The notes under the pieces are model-generated. The model saw nothing but the letters and a program-made list of their open reading frames with translations, ran no database searches and was not told the DNA's origin. The position numbers and the translations under genes are program-made. A DNA stretch of 64,000 nt from Thermoguttaceae bacterium (GTDB lineage: Bacteria; Planctomycetota; Planctomycetia; Pirellulales; Thermoguttaceae), in the NCBI GenBank assembly GCA_017937485.1, contig JAGBDN010000024.1, positions 124,001-188,000 of the forward strand, given 5' to 3'. Position 1 is the first letter of the stretch. The number at the start of each line of letters is the position of its first letter. Below are positions 1-8,946 of the stretch, in pieces.

Positions 1-886
1 AATCTTTGTCGTTCAACGCTTTCGCAAGCGCGGTTCGGCGAGCGGTCGCCTTCGTTTCCTCCGGAACGTCGAGCGCTAAAATCGTTTCGATTTGCGAATC
101 GTCGACGGCGAGATTCGTCGCGTTTCCGGCGTCGACAAAGAACGCAAGCGCTTTCGCCGCGTCAAGTTCCGCTTTCGGGCGCGCGGCGTTGCGCTCGGCG
201 ACTTCGGAAGCGGTCAGCGGGCGTTTCCAATATTCGAGTTTGTCGACGAACATTCGGTTCGAACCGACTCCAAAGCCTCCAAAACCGACGCTTAGCGGTT
301 GGTCGAAAACGTCGATCGGCCCGGAATACGACGCGGCGCCGACCTTTTCGCCGTCGACGTAAAGCGTCATTTCGTCATTTTCCGCGTCGTAAACGGCGAC
401 TACGTCTCGCATTACGCCGGGCAAAAAGCCGCGTTCCGAACCGACGCTCACCGCGCTTTTTTCTTTAACTCGCCCAATTTGGAAGGTTATTTGTCCGGTT
501 CTCCAACTGTAATGAGCGCGAAAACCGTCGTGCCAACCGCTCGCGACAGAAAATAACATTCCGAGTCCGTCGCCGTTCCCGACTTCGTTCCCCGGCGCCT
601 CCAGCTTGAAACGCAAAGCGACCGAAAACGAACCGGTCGAAAGGTCGGGTTTCGGCCCCTTAACCGCTTTGTCGACAAGGATTTTACCGACTTCGATCGT
701 CGCGTCTTGGCCAAACGCCGTCGACGCGAAGCCGCCGCTTCCGCCGACGACCGACGACGCGACTAAAGCCGTCGCGCCCGCCCAAACAGCCGCCCTTCGA
801 AGCGTCGATTTTACGTCGGTTGCGCCGCGTTTTCTTTTACCGCGTTCGTTTTTTCTTCGAAGCGGCCAATATTGTCTTAACGTCAT
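1..886 (-). CDS. Secreted LamG/concanavalin A-like domain protein, C-terminus beyond the window
   Basis: The frame is open from an ATG at 886 to the window edge, about 295 codons, so the C-terminus is missing. An AGGGAG ribosome-binding site lies 8 nt upstream of the start. The N-terminus is Arg/Lys-rich, followed by a hydrophobic stretch (about residues 35-60) ending near FASTAFGQ, which looks like a signal peptide. Residues about 85-215 have the pattern of a LamG-type jelly roll: GSFSVALRFKLE, then MTLYVDGEKVG, then a glycine-rich FGGFGVGSNRMFVDKLEYW and the usual LTASEVAERN turn. Such domains bind carbohydrate or protein in exported planctomycete proteins. The ligand is unknown. The fold call is fairly secure and the function is not. 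Confidence 0.75.
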   Translation of the reverse strand, partial: MTLRQYWPLRRKNERGKRKRGATDVKSTLRRAAVWAGATALVASSVVGGSGGFASTAFGQDATIEVGKILVDKAVKGPKPDLSTGSFSVALRFKLEAPGNEVGNGDGLGMLFSVASGWHDGFRAHYSWRTGQITFQIGRVKEKSAVSVGSERGFLPGVMRDVVAVYDAENDEMTLYVDGEKVGAASYSGPIDVFDQPLSVGFGGFGVGSNRMFVDKLEYWKRPLTASEVAERNAARPKAELDAAKALAFFVDAGNATNLAVDDSQIETILALDVPEETKATARRTALAKALNDKD

Positions 887-2578
887 TCCGGTTTCTCCCT
901 TCGTTTGCGAATCTAGCGCCGAATCGCCGGTTAACGCTTCAACGCAACCGACGCGGCGACGCCTTTGATTATACCCGACGCGAGGCGGCGTTTCAAGGAA
1001 ATTTTGCCGCGATTACAAGAGAAAATCGGAAAAAATCGGGACGCGAAAAACGGAAAAAACGCGCAAAGCTCGCAGTTCGTCCAAGAAAACGGAAAACGAC
1101 GCCGCGTCGACGGTCAAATTCGGCTTCTTCGCCGCTTTTGGAACCGCGTCGCAAACGTCGTTTTCTCAACGCCTTCAAGATTGCAGAAGCGTTTGAACCC
1201 GCGCCGAGAAACGCGAGGAACCGTTTGACGTTCGTCGCCGACGCGTTCGCCTCGGAAGTTCGCCGTCGCGACGGAGAACGCCGAAACAAAAGGCGACGTC
1301 GACACAACGTCGACGTTAAACGCCGGAACGCGACGAAATCGGCCCTCGACGCGCAAACGTCGGTAAAACAGCCGCTTCCGTCAAGCAAAACGAAGTCGAA
1401 CGGCTCGACGTCGGGAACGCGTCGTCGAGGAAACGTTAAAGTCGGGTTTAACCGCCGCCGGCGCAAACGTTTGCGTTTCGGTCATTTCCGTTCTTTCGCG
1501 ACGTTCCGAACTTGGAAACGCCCAACGAAAATCCGAAAAGACCAAATCAAACGCAACGCGCTAAATCGGCGCGGTTTAAAAGTTTCCAACGCGTTTTTCG
1601 ACGGTCCGCCCGGTTTGCCCGACGTTCGAAAAAGCGCCGTCGAAACGCAACGCGACAAAAGCCGCGACGTTTCTTAACGTTTTTCGCCGTCGTCCTCGCG
1701 ACGTCGTTTAGTTCCTAAGCGAAACGTCGACGTCGCGTCAAGCAAACCGGTATTCGCGCGTTCCATCGCGGCCGCCGCTTCTCTTAACTCCGCGTCTCGA
1801 AGCGACTTGCGGAACTAAGGTTTCGCGGGTCGTCGCGTCGAAGTCCAGCCGTCCGCCGTTTCGTTTTCGGTCGCAAGTTTCCTTGGCGACGCGAATTGCA
1901 AGCGCCCTTGCCGCGTTTTCCAGCGTTCTTCAACGCCTTCAAACAACGCCGCTTGCATCGAAAATCGGCTCGTTCGGCGGTCGGGCCGTCGGCGCGACGA
2001 ATCGGACGCTCCCTCGGCGGAACGCGGTCGAAAGGTCGAACCTAAGGCCGTTCGGAATAAAGGGATATTTCGGGCCGAACCGACGAAACACGCTGCGAAC
2101 GCGTTTCGTCGGTCGACGCGAAACAGTCGGCAAGTCGCGACAATCGCGGCGACGCTCGAAGGGGACGAAAAGGGAAAATCCCACTTTCGCCCGCCGACGA
2201 ACGTTCGAGGCGACGCCGATCGACGCGAACTGCGGAACCGCGCGTCGAACGACGGTCGAATCGCAAGTCGCGCTCGCGTCCGCCGTCGCCCGTCCCGACG
2301 CGGGTTTCGACAATAAAGTACCTCGCCGCGATTCCAAGGTCGCGCTCCGGCAAATTTTACTCGTTTTTATGTTTTCCCAAACTTCACAAAACGCCTTAAT
2401 TTCCGAACTCCAACATTTAACCCAACCCGTTCTTCATTCGCATCCTTCTCATTTACCCAAACAAAAACAGCGTAACCAGCATATTTTATCCAATTTAACA
2501 CTTTCCTACCCAAACTTGACCTAAAAATTCTTTTCTAGAAAATTTATTCGCCCCCCTTTTCGAAAACATAACGGCGCG

Positions 2579-2584
2579 TATAAT
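2579..2584 (+). promoter_or_regulatory. Candidate -10 box upstream of rpsO
   Basis: There is a perfect TATAAT in an AT-rich stretch. No good -35 box is visible 16-18 nt upstream (only ttttcg). It would give a leader of about 270 nt before rpsO. Confidence 0.45.
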
Positions 2585-2792
2585 ATATAAAATTGTTTTG
2601 GACTCGCCGCCAAAAGGTTTCGCGTTCTCGGCCCCCCGAATTCGCGACGCTCTTCGCAACGGCGCCGACGAAGGTTAAAGGACGCCGTTCATCGTCCGAA
2701 CGCCCTTTTCGTTTCGCGCTTTGTCATTGAACGCAAGTCTAAACTTAACGCAAATTTCCAAAAAACGCAAAGGATTTTGCCGAACATTCAAA

Positions 2793-2832
2793 ACTAGCGG
2801 AGTCGACCGGCTGCGTTTCGCCGTTCGCTAGT
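2793..2832 (+). promoter_or_regulatory. Stem-loop in the rpsO leader, candidate S15 autoregulatory element
   Basis: ACTAGCG (2793-2799) pairs perfectly with CGCTAGT (2826-2832). The stem ends about 20 nt before the ribosome-binding site AAGGTGAT of rpsO. Ribosomal protein S15 is known to repress its own mRNA by binding structured leaders in several bacteria, with different structures in each group. Position and stem fit such a role, but the S15 site itself is not recognised. Confidence 0.4.
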
Positions 2833-2862
2833 CGATTTCCCAAACGAAACAAGGTGATTAAT

Positions 2863-3135
2863 ATGACGATTATGACCAAAGAAGAAAAACAAGCGATCAT
2901 CGCCGAATACCGCCGCAGCGATTCCGACGTCGGGTCCCCGGAAGTCCAAGTCGCGTTGCTGACGAAAAAAATCAACGCGTTGACCGAACACATGAAAATC
3001 CACAAAAAGGATTACTCGACCCGTCGCGGTCTCCTTCAAATGGTTAGCGATCGTCGCAGCCTTCTCGACTACCTGAAACGCGAAGATCAATCGCGTTACG
3101 TTACGCTCATCAAACGCCTCGGCATCCGCAAGTAG
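2863..3135 (+). CDS. rpsO: 30S ribosomal protein S15
   Basis: This 90-residue protein is a component of the small ribosomal subunit that binds 16S rRNA and nucleates platform assembly. The family signature is clear: [11 protein letters not shown] near residue 24, [19 protein letters not shown] in the middle and [12 protein letters not shown] at the end, at normal length (about 89 residues). The ATG at 2863 was chosen because AAGGTGAT (2851-2858), complementary to the 16S 3' end, precedes it by 4 nt. A GTG at 2854 lies inside that site, and an ATG at 2872 is also possible. The gene is followed by a terminator-like hairpin and then by pnp, the classic rpsO-pnp order. Confidence 0.97.
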   Translation: MTIMTKEEKQAIIAEYRRSDSDVGSPEVQVALLTKKINALTEHMKIHKKDYSTRRGLLQMVSDRRSLLDYLKREDQSRYVTLIKRLGIRK

Positions 3136-3161
3136 TCGTTTTTGCAACGTTTGCGGCGTTG

Positions 3162-3207
3162 GGCGCGCCGCGAGCGTTTTTCGCGAGCGCGCCGTTTTCC
3201 TTTTTCT
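3162..3207 (+). terminator. Candidate terminator after rpsO
   Basis: GGCGCGC pairs with GCGCGCC, with a further CGCGA/TCGCG pairing inside, followed by the T-rich run gttttcctttttc. In rpsO-pnp operons such a hairpin often gives partial read-through. The rest of the rpsO-pnp gap (3208-3592) shows no gene. Confidence 0.5.
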
Positions 3208-3592
3208 CTTTTGGCCGTTCTTTAAATTTAACGCCAAATCTTCGAAAAACGACCGGCGCTCTCTCCCGCGGAAAGTCGTCGAGCGACGCAAAACGCGTCG
3301 TTTCATACGTTGCGTTTTCTCGTTCGTCGCGACGTTTCCTCCAAAAGCGGAACGACTATCGCGTCCTCCGCGACGCGGCGTTCGTCGTTCATTAATAGAT
3401 AAAGAAGAGCGCGTTTTCGATTTCGGCGTCGCGTTTTGACCGTTAACCGTTGCGACGCTTTCACTTCGCGTTTCATTGTCGCCGAATTTCCGGCGCGCTC
3501 TCCCTCGAAGAAGTCGACGCGGCTTCTCGCATTCGGCTCGGCGGACGAAGCAGGTTCCGACGAGTTTGGTAGAAAAGAAAAAGGTAAAAAAG

Positions 3593-5716
3593 TTGAAAAT
3601 TAGAGTCGAAAAACAAATTGGCGCCGGTTTATTTTGGATTGAAACGGGCGAACTCGCGAAACAAGCGCACGGCAGCTGCCTCATCGGCTACGACGACGTT
3701 TGCGTCCTCTGCGCGACGACGACCGCTCCGAGCAAACCGGGCGCGGACTTCTTCCCGCTCACCTGCGATTACCGCGAACGCGTCGCCGCGGCGGGCAAAT
3801 TCCCCGGCGGCTTCCTGAAACGCGAAGGTCGCCCGGGCTTGAAAGAGGTTCTCACCGCTCGACTTATCGACCGCCCGATTCGTCCGCTCTTCCCGAAAGG
3901 TTTCTACAACGACGTTCAAATTTTCGCCAACGTTTTGGCCAGCGACCAACGCGTCGACCCGGACGTCATCGCGATGAACGGCGCCTCGGCCGCCCTCCAA
4001 ATCAGCCCGCTTCCGTTTGACGGCCCGCTCGGCTCCGTCCGCTTGGCTTGCGTCGACGACGAATTCATCGTCTTCCCGACGGTCGACCAACTCGAAAACA
4101 GCGAACTCGACCTCATCGTCTCCGGGAACATGGACTCCGTCCTGATGATCGAAGGTTTCGCCCGCGAACTGCCGGAACCGAAGATGTTCGAAGCGATTAT
4201 GACGGCGCACAAGTACATCCGTCAAATCTGCGAACTGCAACTCGAACTCGTCGCCAAAGTCGCGCCGGAAAAAATGTCGTTCGAGCCGATGAACACGACG
4301 CCGATGTACGACGCGTTGATGGAAAAATTCTACGACGAATTCCGCGCCGCGAAGAAAACCGCCGGCAAACTCGCCCGCGCCGAAGCTTGCTCGCTCGTTA
4401 AAGACAAGGCCCGCGCCGAGTTGATCGTCGAAACCGACGAAGACTCCGACGAACCGAACTACTTCGCGCCGGAATACTTCGAAGTCGCGTTCAACGATTT
4501 CGTCGAACGCGTCGTCCGCGACATTATCCTCTCGAAGGAACGCCTCGACGGTCGCGGTGTGAAGGAAGTCCGCCCGATCGAATGCCGCGTCGACGTGTTG
4601 CCGCGCGTTCACGGTTCCGCCCTCTTCTCCCGCGGCGAAACGCAAGCCCTTATCACCGTTACGCTTGGGACGGCGAAAGACGAACAGCGCGTCGAAGGTC
4701 TCTTCGACGAATACACGAAGCGCTTTATGCTCGACTACAACTTCCCGCCGTATTCGGTCGGCGAATGCAAGCCGTACCGCGGCGTCGGTCGTCGCGAATA
4801 CGGGCACGGCGCGCTTGCCGAACGCAGCGTCAAGCCGGTTCTTCCGGACGCCGACGAATTCCCGTACACGGTGCGCGTCATCTCCGATATTCTCGAATCG
4901 AACGGTTCGAGCTCGATGGCGACCGTCTGCGGCGCGACCCTCGGTTTGATGGCGGCGGGCGTTCCGATTTCGAACCCGGTCGCCGGTATCTCGATCGGTC
5001 TCGTCAAGGAAGAAGACGGTCGTTGGATCACGATCACCGACATCATGGGCGACGAAGACCACTACGGCGACATGGACTTCAAAGTCGCCGGGACGCAAAA
5101 CGGCGTTACGGGGATCCAACTCGACCTCAAGACGAACGGCATTTCGAAAGAAATCGTCGCGCAAACCCTTAAACAAGCCCGCGAAGCGCGCATCGGCATC
5201 TTGCGCAAGATGCTCGCCGCCGCGCCGCGTCCGGCCGAAAACATTTCCGAATACGCGCCGCGCCTCCTCCGCACGAAGATCGACCCGGACAAAATCGGGC
5301 TCCTCATCGGCCCGGGCGGCAAGACGATTCGCGCGATTCAAGACGCGACCGGCGCTTCGATCGAAATCGACAACGACGGTTCGGTCAACGTCGCGTCGAA
5401 CGACCAAGCGAGCGCCGAAGCCGCGTTGAAGGAAATTTCCCGCCTCACCGCGACGGTCGAACTCGGCAAAATTTACGAAGGCGTCGTTACGAGCATTCAA
5501 AACTTCGGCGCGTTCATCGAAATTCTGCCGGGCCGCGACGGTTTGTGCCACATCAGCGAGCTGTCCGACGAATACGTCGACAACATTCAAAACTTCTGCA
5601 AACTCGGCGACAAGTTCGACGTCAAGGTCATCGCCATCGACGACCAAAACCGCGTTAAACTCAGCCGTCGCGCCGTTTTGAAAGAACGCGGCGAAACGGA
5701 TCAAAAGCAAGACTGA
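3593..5716 (+). CDS. pnp: Polyribonucleotide nucleotidyltransferase (PNPase)
   Basis: This 707-residue phosphorolytic 3'-5' exoribonuclease acts in mRNA turnover. The two RNase PH-like cores are visible (early KQAHGSCLIGYDD and FPLTCDYRER; second core FSRGETQALITVTLGT and the catalytic-region SSMATVCGATLGLMAAGVP with DIMGDEDHYGDMDFKVAGT). A KH domain with the GPGGK loop (about residues 565-625) and a C-terminal S1 domain (VTSIQNFGAFIEI to VKLSRRAV) complete the normal architecture. The open frame runs further upstream, but that part is Arg-rich and unlike the family. A TTG at 3593 (reading MKIRVEKQIG) preceded by AAGG with an 8-nt gap matches the usual PNPase start. A strong terminator follows. 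Confidence 0.96.
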   Translation: MKIRVEKQIGAGLFWIETGELAKQAHGSCLIGYDDVCVLCATTTAPSKPGADFFPLTCDYRERVAAAGKFPGGFLKREGRPGLKEVLTARLIDRPIRPLFPKGFYNDVQIFANVLASDQRVDPDVIAMNGASAALQISPLPFDGPLGSVRLACVDDEFIVFPTVDQLENSELDLIVSGNMDSVLMIEGFARELPEPKMFEAIMTAHKYIRQICELQLELVAKVAPEKMSFEPMNTTPMYDALMEKFYDEFRAAKKTAGKLARAEACSLVKDKARAELIVETDEDSDEPNYFAPEYFEVAFNDFVERVVRDIILSKERLDGRGVKEVRPIECRVDVLPRVHGSALFSRGETQALITVTLGTAKDEQRVEGLFDEYTKRFMLDYNFPPYSVGECKPYRGVGRREYGHGALAERSVKPVLPDADEFPYTVRVISDILESNGSSSMATVCGATLGLMAAGVPISNPVAGISIGLVKEEDGRWITITDIMGDEDHYGDMDFKVAGTQNGVTGIQLDLKTNGISKEIVAQTLKQAREARIGILRKMLAAAPRPAENISEYAPRLLRTKIDPDKIGLLIGPGGKTIRAIQDATGASIEIDNDGSVNVASNDQASAEAALKEISRLTATVELGKIYEGVVTSIQNFGAFIEILPGRDGLCHISELSDEYVDNIQNFCKLGDKFDVKVIAIDDQNRVKLSRRAVLKERGETDQKQD

Positions 5717-5761
5717 CGCTTTTAGTCGGGCGAACGCTTTTTAGCCGTTAGCGATTTAAGC

Positions 5762-5810
5762 GTCGAGCGCGACTCGTTTTAGCGAGTTCGCGTTCGACGT
5801 TTTTTCTTTT
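5762..5810 (+). terminator. Intrinsic terminator after pnp
   Basis: A long stem, GTCGAGCGCGACTCG against CGAGTTCGCGTTCGAC with one G-U pair and one bulge, has a TTTTAG loop and is followed by GTTTTTTCTTTT. Confidence 0.8.
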
Positions 5811-5868
5811 CTTGCCGCCGTTTTCTTTCGTCGCGTCGTTTTTTCGCGAAATTTCTCCCGCGTTCCCG

Positions 5869-5897
5869 TTGCAAAGCGTTGATTTTCCGCGTACAAT
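5869..5897 (+). promoter_or_regulatory. Sigma70-like promoter of the acyltransferase gene
   Basis: TTGCAA (5869-5874), a 17-nt spacer and TACAAT (5892-5897). It lies about 75 nt upstream of the start codon at 5971. Confidence 0.65.
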
Positions 5898-5970
5898 AAG
5901 GAGGGAAACGCCGACGTTTCGCCTTCTCGTTTTTTCTCTTCCGCCGCCCTTTTGACGAAAGCCTCCGCCG

Positions 5971-7197
5971 ATGCGACCGCGCCCCGACTTTTCCCATTCG
6001 CAACCCCTTGCCGACGTTAGTTTTCCGCCGCGCGCCCATTATTTGGACTTCATCCGCGGCGCGACGGTCGTTTTGGTCGTCGTTTATCACGTCTTTTTCG
6101 CTCGGAACCATGTTCTCGGTTTCGGAGGTCTTCTCCCGACGAACGGCCCCGGTTTCGGCGACGCGTTGACGACGTTCGTTTACCCTTGGTTGATGTTTTC
6201 GCTCTTTTTGGTCGCCGGAATCTCGGCGCGCTTGTCGTTGAACCGCCGCTCGAACCGCGAATTTTTCGGCGAGCGAACGGCGAAACTCCTTGTCCCGTCG
6301 ACGCTTGGCGTTCTCGCGTTCCATTCTTGGACGCTCGGCGTTTTGACGACGACCTCGGCGCCGGGTCTCGCCGACGCGCCCCTTCCAACGCCGGTTTTCG
6401 CGCTGATTTGCATTCTCGGCGGCCAAGGCCCCCTTTGGTTCGCGCAGCTCCTTTTCGTTTACTCGGCGCTCCTCGTCCTTTTCCGCCGACGCCCCCAAAA
6501 CCGCGCAACCGTTGCCAACCCAAGCGTTACAACTGCCGAATCTTCCGGCGAAACGTCCCTTTCCTCGACGTTCGCTTGGACGCTTTTCTTCGCGGCGGCG
6601 ACGCTCGGCGTTTGGGGTTCGGCGCAAGTTTTGAATACGCCGGTGATAACCGTTTACCGTTTCGGGATTTACGGTTTCGCGTTTTTCCTCGGCTATCTCG
6701 TTTTTCACCGCGCGGACGTCGAAGCGGCGCTCGTCCGAACGCGTTGGTTTTGGGGCGTTTGCGCGCTTGTTTTCGGCGTCGTTTATTTCCGGCGTTTTTT
6801 CGGCGCCAATTACGCCGACGATCCCGTTTTGCGACATTGGTTAACCAACGTTTACGCTTGGACGGCGACGCTCGCAATCCTTGGTTTCGCCAAACGTTAC
6901 GCCGACCGTCCGACGCGTCTTTCGACCTTCCTTGCGCGAACGAGTTTCGGCCTTTACGTCTTCCATATGTTCTTCGTTTACGCCGCGACCTTGCTTTTCG
7001 CCCGCCTTTGCGACGTCCCGGAACCGCTCGAAATCGCGCTCGTCGCCGCCGTCTCTTTCGCCGGTTCTTACGCGACGTACTTCGCCGTCCGACGCGTCCC
7101 CGGTTTGCGTTTCGTCGTTCTCGGCCTGCGTCGTCGCGACGTCGAGCGAAAAATTGGCGAAACCGGCAAAAAATCGAGTTTTTTCGGAAAAAATTAA
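5971..7197 (+). CDS. Membrane acyltransferase, acyltransferase family 3
   Basis: This 408-residue integral membrane protein has about ten hydrophobic segments. The N-terminal motif YLDFIRGATVVLVVVYHVFF is the typical first segment of acyltransferase-3 proteins (OatA/OpgC type), which transfer acetyl or succinyl groups to extracytoplasmic sugars. Other segments include WLMFSLFLVAGISARLSL and GQGPLWFAQLLFVYSALL. An in-frame TGA lies just upstream, so the ATG at 5971 is the earliest start. No clear ribosome-binding site is seen. The C-terminus is Lys/Arg-rich. The acceptor cannot be predicted. The gene stands alone between the pnp terminator and the phosphatase promoter. Confidence 0.85.
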   Translation: MRPRPDFSHSQPLADVSFPPRAHYLDFIRGATVVLVVVYHVFFARNHVLGFGGLLPTNGPGFGDALTTFVYPWLMFSLFLVAGISARLSLNRRSNREFFGERTAKLLVPSTLGVLAFHSWTLGVLTTTSAPGLADAPLPTPVFALICILGGQGPLWFAQLLFVYSALLVLFRRRPQNRATVANPSVTTAESSGETSLSSTFAWTLFFAAATLGVWGSAQVLNTPVITVYRFGIYGFAFFLGYLVFHRADVEAALVRTRWFWGVCALVFGVVYFRRFFGANYADDPVLRHWLTNVYAWTATLAILGFAKRYADRPTRLSTFLARTSFGLYVFHMFFVYAATLLFARLCDVPEPLEIALVAAVSFAGSYATYFAVRRVPGLRFVVLGLRRRDVERKIGETGKKSSFFGKN

Positions 7198-7207
7198 CGA
7201 AGGGGCG

Positions 7208-7236
7208 TTTAACAATTCGCGAAAATCGAGTAAAAT
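7208..7236 (+). promoter_or_regulatory. Candidate promoter of the alkaline phosphatase gene
   Basis: TTTAAC (7208-7213), a 17-nt spacer and TAAAAT (7231-7236). No Pho-box-like direct repeats were seen. Confidence 0.45.
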
Positions 7237-7308
7237 AGTGAAAAGCCGCGACGCCGGAACGACCCGAAGCGCGTCGGCAAGCCAACACCTTGCAAGGAGT
7301 CTATTCAA

Positions 7309-8781
7309 ATGAAAAAAGTATTCGGTTGGAGCGTCGCGACGGCGGCGTTCGCGTTGATTTTGGGCGCGTCGGCTTTCGACGTCGCGACGGCGCAAGAAGC
7401 GAAAAAAGCGAAGAACGTCATCCTCTTCGTCGGCGACGGAATGGGCTTTAACTCCGACATTCTCGGGACTTACTGGCGTTACGGCGAAGCGGACGCGCAA
7501 TCTTACCACAAGTTCCCGGTGAAGCTCGGCGCGGCGACGTTCTGCGTCAAAGAAGAGTACGACCCGAAAAAAGACGACGGTTACCCGGTCGGCAAAATTT
7601 GGGAAGGCCCGGAAAAAGCGATGCATCGTCTTCAAGACAACTGCCCGACGACCGACTCCGGCGCCTCCGGCACCGCCATTAACACCGGCGTCAAAACGCA
7701 AAGCGGTCGCGTTAACTACTCGAAAGACGGCAAAAAACTCGAAAACTTCGCCGATATGAACTACCGCGCCGGTCGCTCGGTCGGCGTCGTTACGACCGTT
7801 CAAATTTCGCACGCCACCCCCGCCGCCACGAGCGCGCACAACATAAACCGCGGCAATTATGAAGAAATCTCGAAAGAGCAAATCAACGACCTCCCGTTGA
7901 CCGTTCTCTTCGGTTCCGGGCACCCGGCCTACAAACGCGGCTCGAAAATCAATAAGAAGCCGGAAGACCTCAACTATCAATTCGTCGGCGGGCGCGAAGT
8001 TTGGGAAGCCGTCTCTAAAGACGAAGGTTACAAGGGTTGGAAGTTCATCGACGAACGCGAAAAGTTCGCCGAATTGGCTAAAATGACCCCGGATACGAAC
8101 CCGACCGACCTTCCGAAAAAAATCCTCGGCGTCGGGCGCGACTTCGACGACCTCCTCCCGGTCGACGGTTTCGCCGACGACGAAAATTTCGTCAAAGAAC
8201 GTTATTCGGAAGAAGCGATCGCCAACACGCCGACGCTGACCGATATGACGCTCGGCGCGCTTAACGTCTTGGCGCAAAACGACAAAGGTTTCTACCTGAT
8301 GGTCGAAGGCGGCGCGATCGACCACGCGAACCACGGTCGCAACGCGCAAAACTCGGCGCTCGAACACGCTTCCTTCTCGAAGGCGATCGACGCCGCGATC
8401 GCTTGGGTCGAAAAATACTCGTCTTGGGACGACACGATTATGATTATTACGTCCGACCACGAAACCGGCTGCATTTGGGGCCCGGGCACGTTCGAAGATA
8501 TGGACGAAAACGGCAAATTTGACCCGAAAAAAGACGAATTCAACGAATTTGAAGAACTCGAAGAGTCGGATATCGGCGAATGCCCGGAAGTCCAATACCT
8601 CTCGTCCGGCCACTCGCACTGGCTCGTTCCGGTTTACGCCAAGGGCCAAGGCGTCGAGTCGGTCAAAGAATTTATCCGCGGTAACGACGAAGAAGCCGGC
8701 GAAATGTGGGACTTCAGCGGCGATTTCATTTACAACAGCGACGTTTTCAACCTGATGAAAGCGGCGTCCGGCTTGAAATGA
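7309..8781 (+). CDS. Secreted alkaline phosphatase (PhoA superfamily)
   Basis: This 490-residue phosphomonoesterase is exported by an N-terminal signal peptide (MKKVFGWS, hydrophobic core, ending near DVATAQE). The active-site elements of the two-zinc, one-magnesium family are present: FVGDGMG with a metal-binding Asp, TDSGASGTA with the nucleophilic Ser, ISHATPAATSAH, VEGGAIDHANHGRN (Asp and His zinc ligands), TSDHETG (Asp-His) and a late SSGHSHW His. Length fits the family. The start is supported by AAGGAG 10 nt upstream. The C-terminal third has acidic stretches around residues 400-420. The gene has its own promoter and a perfect terminator, so it is probably monocistronic, supplying phosphate from organic esters in the periplasm. 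Confidence 0.93.
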   Translation: MKKVFGWSVATAAFALILGASAFDVATAQEAKKAKNVILFVGDGMGFNSDILGTYWRYGEADAQSYHKFPVKLGAATFCVKEEYDPKKDDGYPVGKIWEGPEKAMHRLQDNCPTTDSGASGTAINTGVKTQSGRVNYSKDGKKLENFADMNYRAGRSVGVVTTVQISHATPAATSAHNINRGNYEEISKEQINDLPLTVLFGSGHPAYKRGSKINKKPEDLNYQFVGGREVWEAVSKDEGYKGWKFIDEREKFAELAKMTPDTNPTDLPKKILGVGRDFDDLLPVDGFADDENFVKERYSEEAIANTPTLTDMTLGALNVLAQNDKGFYLMVEGGAIDHANHGRNAQNSALEHASFSKAIDAAIAWVEKYSSWDDTIMIITSDHETGCIWGPGTFEDMDENGKFDPKKDEFNEFEELEESDIGECPEVQYLSSGHSHWLVPVYAKGQGVESVKEFIRGNDEEAGEMWDFSGDFIYNSDVFNLMKAASGLK

Positions 8782-8843
8782 CTTCGCAACCTTCGACGGC
8801 GCTTAGCGTTACGTCGTCGAATCGTTAGCGCTTGACGCGTTTT

Positions 8844-8883
8844 TCCGCTCCGATATAATAAAACGTCGGAGCGGATTTTTTTT
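8844..8883 (+). terminator. Intrinsic terminator after the phosphatase
   Basis: A perfect 10-bp stem (TCCGCTCCGA against TCGGAGCGGA) is followed by eight T. Confidence 0.92.
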
Positions 8884-8946
8884 GGAGCGAACGCGCGTTC
8901 GCCGTTCTCGCTTCCGCCTTATTTCCTTCCCAACCAACGACTTGCG

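Larger units (their letters stand above)
887..2862. other. Gene-poor stretch, possible decayed coding DNA, then the rpsO leader
   Basis: No intact gene was recognised in almost 2 kb. From 887 to about 2350 the base pattern is like that of coding DNA (GACG/CGTCG-rich), but every open frame is short, Arg-rich and lacks a ribosome-binding site. On the minus strand some pieces look protein-like yet sit in different frames, for example a hydrophilic stretch near 1680-1790 reading LREAAAAMERANTG and another near 1340-1420. This fits a frameshifted relic, but no family was identified. From about 2350 to 2600 the DNA becomes AT-rich and poor in G on the plus strand. 2590-2862 is the presumed transcribed leader of rpsO. 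Confidence 0.4.

Noticed and set aside
820..1677. 285-codon Arg-rich plus-strand frame
   Set aside because: It overlaps the start of the LamG gene, is about one-third Arg/Lys and has no ribosome-binding site.
1939..2337. Minus-strand frame containing GSVRFV, recalling the C-terminal tail of DUF1559 proteins
   Set aside because: Only six residues match, and the rest lacks any DUF1559 pattern; probably chance.
3629..5710. 693-codon open frame antisense to pnp
   Set aside because: It mirrors a certain gene. The genes here rarely use TTA, CTA and TCA codons, so stops are rare on the opposite strand. No ribosome-binding site or family pattern is seen.
6841..8649. 602-codon minus-strand frame opposite the alkaline phosphatase gene
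   Set aside because: Antisense shadow of a gene with clear active-site motifs.
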